A stretch of DNA of 64,000 nucleotides, taken from the NCBI RefSeq assembly GCF_003574835.2, contig NZ_CP063196.1:1488001-1552000 (forward strand). The letters are read 5' to 3'. Position numbers and translations under genes: made by a program. Source of the DNA: Thermobifida halotolerans. Lineage in GTDB: Bacteria; Actinomycetota; Actinomycetes; Streptosporangiales; Streptosporangiaceae. This document shows positions 58,217 through 64,000 of this stretch, in pieces; position 1 is the stretch's first letter; every line of letters begins with the position of its first letter. The notes beneath the pieces are model-generated. The model worked only from the letters and a program-made list of their open reading frames with translations. It was not told the origin of the DNA and did not search any database.

Positions 58217-59853
58217 TGCGCACCTACAAGGATCTCCGCCCCGCCTTTTCCGACCGTGCGGACTGGGCACTGCCCACGGTGCTGCGCAACCGCGCCGAGC
58301 GGGCACCCGAGGCCGTCTACCTCGACGCCCCGGAGGAGGGGCGGCGCTGGAGCTACGCCGAGACCCTCGCCACCGCCGAGAACGTCGGCCGCTCGCTGCT
58401 CGTCGACGGCGCCCCCGGAGACCGGGTGCTCATCATGGCCCGCAACTCCTCGGCGTTCGTCTTCACCTGGCTGGGCAGCGCCATGGCGGGCATGGTCGAG
58501 GTCCCCATCAACACCGCCTACAAGGGCGACTTCCTCACCCACCAGGTGCGCACCTCGCGGCCGCGCTGGGCGGTCATCGACGCCGAGCACGCCGAGCGCT
58601 TCGTCGAGGTGGCCTCCGAGTGCTCCGACATCGAGCGCTTCTGGGTGGTCGACAACGGCGACGTCGACGGGGCGATCGCCGCGCTGCGCGGGGCGGGCTG
58701 GCGGGCCGACCGCTGGGAGGAGCTGACCGCCGAGCGCGAGGGCGAGTTGCCCGAGGTCTCGCCGCGCTCCCTGGCCTCCATCTTCTTCACCTCCGGCACC
58801 ACCGGCCCCTCCAAGGGCGTGGCGATGCCGCACGCGCAGATGTTCTTCTTCTCCGCCGAGACCGCCTGCCTGACCCGGCTCACCGACGCCGACACGGCCA
58901 TGGCGGTCACCCCGCTGTTCCACGGCAACGCCCAGTTCATGTCGGCCTACCCGGCGCTGCTGAGCGGCGCCCGGTTCGTCCTGCGCAGCCGGTTCAGCGC
59001 CAGCCGGTGGATCGACCAGATCCGGGAGTCGCAGGTCACGGTCACCAACTTCATCGGCGTGATGATGGACTTCGTCCACAAGCAGCCGCGCCGTCCCGAC
59101 GACGCCGACAACCCGCTGCGCTGCATCTTCGCCGCCCCCACCGCCTCCTCCATCCTCGCCGACTTCAGGGACCGGTTCGGCGTCGAGGCGTTCGTCGAGG
59201 TCTTCGGCCTCACCGAGACCTCCGCGCCGATCCTGTCGCCCTACGGCGAGGACCGCCCCGCGGGCGCGGCCGGACTCGCCGCCGACGACTGGTTCGACGT
59301 GCGCCTGGTCGACCCCGACACCGACGAGGAGGTCCCGGTCGGCGAGGTCGGCGAGCTGGTCGTGCGCTCCAGGGTCCCGTGGATCACCAGCATGGGCTAC
59401 TACGGGATGCCCGAGAAGACCGCCGAGGCGTGGCGCAACCTGTGGTTCCACACCGGCGACGCGCTGCGCCGCGACGCCGACGGGTGGTACTACTTCGTCG
59501 ACCGCTACAAGGACGCGCTGCGCCGCCGCGGCGAGAACATCAGCTCCTACGAGGTGGAGCAGGCGATCCTCAGCCACGACTCGGTGGTGGAGTGCGCGGT
59601 CATCGCGGTGCCCGCCGAGGTCGACGCGGGTGAGGACGAGGTCATGGCCTGCGTGGTCGTGCGCGAGCCGGTCGAGGCCGAGGAGCTGTGGAAGTGGTGC
59701 GACACCCGCCTTCCGGCCTTCGCCGTCCCGCGTTTCCTGCGCGTCATGGAGACCCTGCCCAAGACCCCCTCGGAGAAGGTGCAGAAGGCACGGCTGCGCG
59801 AGGACGGCGTCACCGGCGACACCCACGACCGGCTGGCCGGTCAGCGGCGCTGA
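58216..59853 (+). CDS. AMP-dependent acyl-CoA synthetase
   Basis: A 545-residue ANL-superfamily ligase. The phosphate loop is FFTSGTTGPSKGVAMPH, followed by VEVFGLTETSAPIL, WFHTGDALRRDADGWYYFVD with the Asp that binds ribose, RRRGENISSYEVEQAI and the C-terminal lysine in KTPSEKVQKARLR. It activates a carboxylic acid to its CoA thioester, probably the entry step of the pathway or re-activation after ring opening. TGATG overlap couples it to the MenB-like gene. Confidence 0.93.
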   Translation: MRTYKDLRPAFSDRADWALPTVLRNRAERAPEAVYLDAPEEGRRWSYAETLATAENVGRSLLVDGAPGDRVLIMARNSSAFVFTWLGSAMAGMVEVPINTAYKGDFLTHQVRTSRPRWAVIDAEHAERFVEVASECSDIERFWVVDNGDVDGAIAALRGAGWRADRWEELTAEREGELPEVSPRSLASIFFTSGTTGPSKGVAMPHAQMFFFSAETACLTRLTDADTAMAVTPLFHGNAQFMSAYPALLSGARFVLRSRFSASRWIDQIRESQVTVTNFIGVMMDFVHKQPRRPDDADNPLRCIFAAPTASSILADFRDRFGVEAFVEVFGLTETSAPILSPYGEDRPAGAAGLAADDWFDVRLVDPDTDEEVPVGEVGELVVRSRVPWITSMGYYGMPEKTAEAWRNLWFHTGDALRRDADGWYYFVDRYKDALRRRGENISSYEVEQAILSHDSVVECAVIAVPAEVDAGEDEVMACVVVREPVEAEELWKWCDTRLPAFAVPRFLRVMETLPKTPSEKVQKARLREDGVTGDTHDRLAGQRR

Positions 59854-59965
59854 GTCCGCGGGGCCGGCCACCGCGCGGCGACCGGCCCCTCCCCGGGGTG
59901 CGGCGTCCGGCGCCGCTGAACGGACGCCGCACGCCTGCTTTCCCCGGGCCGTCCCCGGAGGGGCA

Positions 59966-60093
59966 AGGCCACAGGACCGGTGCCGGGAAGTGGGGGAGGG
60001 GCGCGGTGTTCCAGGCAGGCGTCCGGGGCGGCCCGCCACGGGTGCCGGGGGATGCCCTGCCCGCCTGACTTCCCGGCATTGGTCCTGTGGCCT
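59966..60093. repeat. 26-bp inverted repeat enclosing a 76-bp segment
   Basis: 59966-59991 and 60068-60093 are reverse complements at 23 of 26 positions (the CCACAGGACC and GCCGGGAAGT blocks are identical). The enclosed segment holds most of dispersed-repeat copy 2. It could be a small non-autonomous element or a large hairpin RNA. Confidence 0.65.
60052..60075. repeat. Dispersed 24-bp repeat, copy 2
   Basis: Identical over 24 bases to 29719-29742. Its 3' part forms part of the right arm of the inverted repeat at 60068-60093. Confidence 0.85.
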
Positions 60094-60203
60094 CAGTCCC
60101 GGAAGAGGGTTTCAGGTGGCCTCGGTCCTACGCACGGTCGAGGCCCGGACTCCCGGCGGATTCAAGGGGTCCTCGCAACACCTCGTTGACCGAACGGGTT
60201 TGG

Positions 60204-60243
60204 GCAGAACGCTCGGCTGGGAAACCCCAGCCGAGCGTTCTGC
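60204..60243. terminator. Perfect 18-bp stem, AAAC loop, convergent terminator
   Basis: GCAGAACGCTCGGCTGGG (60204-60221) pairs perfectly with 60226-60243, just downstream of the LLM gene on the minus strand. Confidence 0.9.
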
Positions 60244-60278
60244 GTGGCCGGGCGTCGACCGTGCGCGGTGGGGAAGGG

Positions 60279-61307
60279 TCAGCGGAACGCGGGCAGCACC
60301 TCGTTCCTGAACAGTTCCAGCGTCGCCAGAACCTGCTCCTGGGGGGTGTCGTACCACTGCGCCCGCAGCACGATGTAGGTCAGGCCCTGCCGCTCCAGGT
60401 CCTTGAGCGCGCGGACGGCGCCTTCGGGGTCGGTGAACAGGTAGGAGGAGTCGGCGACCTCCGCGGCGGCCTGCTCCGTGGCCAGGTGGCGGTAGTTGTC
60501 GCCCTTCTCCGGCGCGTTGAACTCCGCGTACTTGCGGGTGAGCGCGCCGCGGTAGCGGATGCCCAGTGCGCGGGCGCGGTCGGCGTCGTGGTCGAGCAGG
60601 AGCTCCCTGCGCACCACGAGTTCGGAGGGGCCGCGGCCCAGGCGCTCGCGCTCGGCCTGGTAGTGGCCCAGGACGACCTCCAGCTTCTCCGGGGTGACGT
60701 GCGGCGGGACGATCCAGGCGTCGCCCAGGCGCGCGGCGCGCTGGGCGCCCTTCTTGTGCGGGCCGGCGCCGATCCAGATCTGCGGGCCGCCCGGCTGGAC
60801 CGGCCTGAGGCTGATGTGCTGGTCGCGGACGGAGTAGTGGGAGCCCTCGAAGGTGACCCGCTCGCCCGACCACAGTTGGCGGATCAGCGAGACGCTCTCC
60901 TCGAAGCGCCCGACGCGCTGGTCCATCGGGACGCCGAAGGAGTCGAACTCGTTCTCCCGGTAGCCCATGCCGAATCCGGCGACGGCGCGGCCGCCCGTGA
61001 TGTGGTCGAGGGTCGCGAAGTCCTCGGCGACCTGGACCGGGTGGTGCAGGGGCAGGATGAACATGTTGGTGCCCAGCGTCATCTCACCGGCGTCCTGGGC
61101 CAGCGCGGACAGGATCGGCACCGGCTGGAGCGTGGGCATGTTTCCGAGGTAGTGCTGCAGCACCCAGACGGAGGAGATCCCCGCGTCACGGGCGGCCCGG
61201 ACCTGTTCCCGCATGGCCGCGACGCGGTCCGCCGGGACCGCGTCCGGGGGGAAGTCGTTCATGATTGCGAGACCGAACTTCAGCGGCACGAAGCGCACCC
61301 CACTCAT
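60279..61307 (-). CDS. LLM-class flavin-dependent oxidoreductase
   Basis: A 342-residue luciferase-like TIM-barrel protein: VRAARDAGISSVWVLQHYLG, TLGTNMFILPLHHPVQVAED, DHITGGRAVAGFGMGYRENE, RVGRFEESVSLIRQLWSGER and GPQIWIGAGPHKKGAQRAAR. It uses reduced FMN or F420, probably as a monooxygenase (for example Baeyer-Villiger-like) or dehydrogenase in the pathway. It is divergent from the acyl-CoA synthetase at 61468, with AT-rich cores between them. Confidence 0.9.
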   Translation of the reverse strand: MSGVRFVPLKFGLAIMNDFPPDAVPADRVAAMREQVRAARDAGISSVWVLQHYLGNMPTLQPVPILSALAQDAGEMTLGTNMFILPLHHPVQVAEDFATLDHITGGRAVAGFGMGYRENEFDSFGVPMDQRVGRFEESVSLIRQLWSGERVTFEGSHYSVRDQHISLRPVQPGGPQIWIGAGPHKKGAQRAARLGDAWIVPPHVTPEKLEVVLGHYQAERERLGRGPSELVVRRELLLDHDADRARALGIRYRGALTRKYAEFNAPEKGDNYRHLATEQAAAEVADSSYLFTDPEGAVRALKDLERQGLTYIVLRAQWYDTPQEQVLATLELFRNEVLPAFR

Positions 61308-61317
61308 TCGCTGTTAT

Positions 61318-61326
61318 TGATGATAA
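61318..61326. promoter_or_regulatory. TGATGATAA core upstream of LLM gene
   Basis: An AT-rich stretch 61312-61340, 11 bases upstream of the LLM start on the minus strand. It is a variant of the common core. Confidence 0.5.
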
Positions 61327-61401
61327 TGAACAGTATTCTACCCGTCGCCGGGGGGCAACGGCCGAGAGGTGTGCCGAAGTCCCGGGGCTTGAGGGGTGGT
61401 C

Positions 61402-61421
61402 TTTAACTATGCTAATGATTG
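61402..61421. promoter_or_regulatory. TTTAACTATGC + TAATGATTG block upstream of acyl-CoA synthetase 2
   Basis: TTTAACTATGC (61402-61412) is identical to 34256-34266. It is followed directly by TAATGATTG, as the 34256 copy is followed by ATATCATT. It is located 47 bases before the ATG at 61468. Confidence 0.6.
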
Positions 61422-61467
61422 TTTTGATAGGTGCGACACGGCTCACAGTCTCCCAGGACGGCACGGC

Positions 61468-63546
61468 ATGGCTCTCGACCTCAAACCGCTGATCAACCCG
61501 GACTCGGTCGCCATCATCGGCGCCTCGCCCAACCAGGCGGGGCACGCCGGGCGCTGCCTGGCCAACCTGGAACGCACCGGCTTTTCCGGCCGGATCTACC
61601 CGGTCAACCCCAAGTACGACCGCATCGGCGACCACCCCTGCCACCCCTCGGCCCGCGACCTGCCCGAACAGGTGGACGCGGCCTACCTGCTCGTCCCGGC
61701 CCGCGCCGTGGAGAGCGCGCTGGAGGACTGCCTGGACCGCGGGGTCCGCACGGTCACGATCTGTTCGGCGGGTTACGCCGAACTCGGCGAGGAGGGCGCC
61801 GAACGCCAGCGCCGTCTGGTGGAGCGCGCCCGTGAGCGGGGGGTCCGCCTGCTCGGCCCCAACTGCATCGGCGTGCTCAACCCGGTCGACTCCTACGTCG
61901 GCTGCCCGACCTTCAACATCACCTACTCCCACACTCCCGGCTCGATCGCCCTGCTCAGCCAGAGCGGCGGCATGGCCGCCGCGCTGTTCAACCGGGCCCA
62001 GGGGCGCTCGATCGGCATCCGGGCGATGGTCAGCCTCGGCAACGAGGCCGACATCCGGATGGGAGAACTCCTGGACGCCTTCGTCGCCGACCCCCGGACC
62101 GAGGTGATCGCGCTCTACGTCGAGCAGCTGCGCGACGCCGAGCACTTCGCCGCCGCGGCCGAACGCGCCCGCGCGGCGGGCAAGCCGATCGTCCTGCTCA
62201 AGGTCGGCGGCTCGGAGGCCGGGCGGCGCACCGTCCTCGGCCACACCGGCGCGATGGCGGGAGAGCAGGCGGTGTTCTCCGACATGATGCGCCACCTGGG
62301 CGTGGTGGAGGTCGCCACCGTCGACGAACTCCTCAACACCGCCTACGCGCTGAGCCGCCTGCCGCTGCCGACCGGCCCCCGCCTCGGCGCGCTGAGCCCC
62401 TCGGGCGGCGAGTGCGGCTACGTGGCCGACCGCGCCAGCGCGCACGGACTGCGGATGCCCCTGCCGACCCCCGACACCCTCGACGCCCTCACCGAGAAGC
62501 TGAAGCTGGCACTGCCCGGCAACCCCCTCGACACCACCGGACAGGTCATCGGGGACGGCGCGCTGCTCAGCGAGGTCATGCGGATCTTCACCGGTGACCC
62601 GAACCTGGACATGGTCGTCATGGGCATCCCCACCTGGGGCCCCTACGACTCCGAGGCGCTGCTGCCGCGCATCGTCGAGGCGGTCAAGGCCTGCGGCAAA
62701 CCCGCCGTGATCTCCGCCTGGACCGCCCGCGACCTCACCGAACGCGCCGAGGAACTGCTGCGCGAGTCCGGGGTGTGCTGGTTCACCGGCTCCGACGACG
62801 CCGTGGCCGCGCTGGCCAACCTGTGGCGCCACGCCGAACTCGCCCGGGTCCCCGCCGCCGAACGCCCCGACCCCGTCGCGCTGCCGCGCCCCGCCGCCGA
62901 CGCGCTCAACGAGCACGCCGCCAAGCGGCTGCTCGCCGAGGGCGGGGTGCCCGTCGCCGCCGAGACCCTCGCCGCCGACGCCGACGCCGCGCTGCGCGCC
63001 GCCCGGGAGATCGACGGACCGCTCGTCGTCAAACTCGTCGCCGCCGGTATCACCCACAAGTCCGAACTGGGCCTGGTGCGCCTGCTCGACACGGTGGAGG
63101 AGGCCGAGGTGGCGATCGCCGAACTGGTCCGCACCGCCGAGGAGGAGAACCTGGACGTCGAGGGCTACCTCGTCGCCGAACGGCTGTCGGGAACCGAGAT
63201 CATCCTCGGCGCGGTCCGCGACGGCACCTTCGGCCCGGTCCTGATGGTCGGCGCGGGCGGAATCCTCGCCGAGCACTTCGCCGACCGGGTCTTCCTGCCC
63301 TGCCCCGCCGCACCCGAACAGGTCCGCGCCGCCGTGGAACGGCTGGCGGTCCACCCCGTGCTCGCGGGCGCCCGCGGCCGCCACCACGACGTGGACGCGC
63401 TGGTGGACGCCGCGGTCGCGCTCTCCCGTGTCTTCGCCGGAAGCCCGTGGATGACCGAGGTCGACCTCAACCCGGTCATCGTCGGCCTCCGTGGACGGGG
63501 CGCGGCCGCGGTGGACGCCGTCGTCGGCGTCGCCCCGCGGGCCTGA
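61468..63546 (+). CDS. ADP-forming-type acyl-CoA synthetase (fused alpha/beta subunits)
   Basis: A 692-residue NDP-forming acyl-CoA ligase. It has a CoA-binding Rossmann domain (SVAIIGASPNQAGHAGRCLA), a succinyl-CoA ligase-like domain with the phosphohistidine His259 in LGHTGAMAGEQ, and a C-terminal ATP-grasp domain (AKRLLAEGGVPVAAETLAAD; KLVAAGITHKSELGLVRLLD; MVGAGGILAEHFADRVF). It makes an acyl-CoA with ATP or GTP, releasing ADP and phosphate, or runs in reverse to conserve energy. ATG 61468 is used; the upstream extension overlaps the promoter. Confidence 0.92.
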   Translation: MALDLKPLINPDSVAIIGASPNQAGHAGRCLANLERTGFSGRIYPVNPKYDRIGDHPCHPSARDLPEQVDAAYLLVPARAVESALEDCLDRGVRTVTICSAGYAELGEEGAERQRRLVERARERGVRLLGPNCIGVLNPVDSYVGCPTFNITYSHTPGSIALLSQSGGMAAALFNRAQGRSIGIRAMVSLGNEADIRMGELLDAFVADPRTEVIALYVEQLRDAEHFAAAAERARAAGKPIVLLKVGGSEAGRRTVLGHTGAMAGEQAVFSDMMRHLGVVEVATVDELLNTAYALSRLPLPTGPRLGALSPSGGECGYVADRASAHGLRMPLPTPDTLDALTEKLKLALPGNPLDTTGQVIGDGALLSEVMRIFTGDPNLDMVVMGIPTWGPYDSEALLPRIVEAVKACGKPAVISAWTARDLTERAEELLRESGVCWFTGSDDAVAALANLWRHAELARVPAAERPDPVALPRPAADALNEHAAKRLLAEGGVPVAAETLAADADAALRAAREIDGPLVVKLVAAGITHKSELGLVRLLDTVEEAEVAIAELVRTAEEENLDVEGYLVAERLSGTEIILGAVRDGTFGPVLMVGAGGILAEHFADRVFLPCPAAPEQVRAAVERLAVHPVLAGARGRHHDVDALVDAAVALSRVFAGSPWMTEVDLNPVIVGLRGRGAAAVDAVVGVAPRA

Positions 63547-63670
63547 GGCCGCCCGGCCCCGCCGAGGAGGTCACCGCCGCACCGAGGACAACCGAGGCAC
63601 GCCTGTCCCGCTCGGAGGAGAGCCAGGGACATCCGCGCACCCCCGTCGAGACCACGAGTAAGGAAGCACG

Positions 63671-64000
63671 ATGCGGAGTACGGAGAACCAGCGGCAGAGC
63701 GTGCCCGCCGGAGGCGGCACGGCCTTCCCCCACCTGTTCGCCCCCACCCGGATCGGTCCGATGAGGCTGCGCAACCGGGTGATGGCCCCGCCGCACTCCT
63801 CCGCGATCGGCAACCTGTGGGGAACGGAGGAGGAGGCCGAGCGCAACTTCGCCTACTGGCGCTCGCGCGTCAGCGACGGCGGCCCCGCCTGGGTCGGGGG
63901 CGTCACCGGACGGGTCCGCAACAGGCTGATCCCCGGGTTCGAGCCGCACGGCTACGGCGCGGAGACCACCGGCTACTTCCGCCAGCCCTTCTACGTGGAG
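63671..64000 (+). CDS. NADH:flavin oxidoreductase (old yellow enzyme family), N-terminal part
   Basis: Runs off the window end after 110 residues. It starts MRSTENQRQS from ATG 63671 with AAGGAAG upstream, then FPHLFAPTRIGPMRLRNRVM and APPHSSAIG, the FMN-binding first strand of 2,4-dienoyl-CoA reductase/trimethylamine dehydrogenase-type OYEs, then AERNFAYWRSRVSDGGPAWV. It probably reduces or oxidises an unsaturated ring or enoyl intermediate. It lies 124 bases after the synthetase and is likely part of its operon. Confidence 0.88.
   Translation, partial: MRSTENQRQSVPAGGGTAFPHLFAPTRIGPMRLRNRVMAPPHSSAIGNLWGTEEEAERNFAYWRSRVSDGGPAWVGGVTGRVRNRLIPGFEPHGYGAETTGYFRQPFYVE

Larger units (their letters stand above)
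59854..60278. other. Repeat-bearing interval with no gene
   Basis: About 425 bases between convergent genes. It holds copy 2 of the dispersed repeat, a long inverted repeat (59966-60093), the direct repeats GTGGCCTCAGTCC (60087) and GTGGCCTCGGTCC (60116), and a terminator at 60204. Confidence 0.6.

Noticed and set aside
1-64000. tRNA, rRNA, riboswitch and origin sequences
   Set aside because: I looked through the intergenic intervals and saw no cloverleaf, ribosomal or known aptamer sequence; a covariance-model scan would be needed to exclude weak cases.

Overview
The window is high-GC actinobacterial DNA. It encodes a Lsr2 nucleoid protein, a mycobacterial-type ferredoxin, HxlR/GbsR/TetR regulators and GTG/TTG starts. 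At 18366-19034 lies an AA10 polysaccharide monooxygenase that, from memory, closely resembles Thermobifida fusca E7, preceded by a near-perfect CelR box. I infer a Thermobifida or close Nocardiopsaceae relative; this is a recognition call, not a database result.

Region 1 (1-6317) holds regulators and housekeeping genes: a TetR regulator, a divergent flavin monooxygenase/TetR pair with two tandem operator copies, lsr2, a broken DinB gene, a metallophosphoesterase, a MarR-GNAT fusion and a RraA-like protein.

Region 2 (6686-14772) is an accessory island. It carries two related loci of small membrane and coiled-coil proteins that I do not recognise: a two-gene locus at 6686-7611 and a five-gene locus at 11990-14772. 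A broken third copy of one component lies at about 10000-10346. Remnants of Clp-N-like, glyoxalase-like and IS transposase genes lie around and between them. Interleaved intact genes are a general-stress membrane protein and a 3-hydroxyisobutyrate/tartronate-semialdehyde reductase-type enzyme.

Region 3 (14916-29650) is mixed: an AraC/GyrI regulator, FrnE-like DsbA protein, AlkC-type DNA glycosylase, LPMO, an SDR/GbsR/DUF1992 operon behind a perfect 36-bp palindrome, a hydrolase/SCP2 pair, a thiolase/HxlR pair, a FUSC transporter, a zinc alcohol dehydrogenase, a secreted GRD-repeat protein and an MSMEG_6728-type protein.

Region 4 (30119-64000) is a large acyl-CoA catabolic island. It contains a P450/ferredoxin/ferredoxin-reductase set, quinone-type oxidoreductase, two FadR-type regulators, a thiolase, SDRs, enoyl-CoA hydratases, three acyl-CoA dehydrogenases, a CitE-like lyase, a MaoC hydratase, an aldehyde dehydrogenase, a CaiB CoA-transferase, a branched-chain-type ABC importer, an MFS exporter, a SnoaL-like protein, an amidohydrolase, a MenB/BadI-like hydrolase, two acyl-CoA synthetases, an LLM flavoenzyme and the start of an old-yellow-enzyme gene. 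Nearly every promoter in this island, and that of the alcohol dehydrogenase at 27514, carries an AT-rich island with a TAATGATTA-like core. This suggests one regulon. I infer a pathway for a hydrophobic, perhaps alicyclic or terpenoid, substrate: hydroxylation, oxidation, CoA activation, ring opening, beta-oxidation and a final citramalyl-CoA-type cleavage. The actual substrate cannot be read from sequence.
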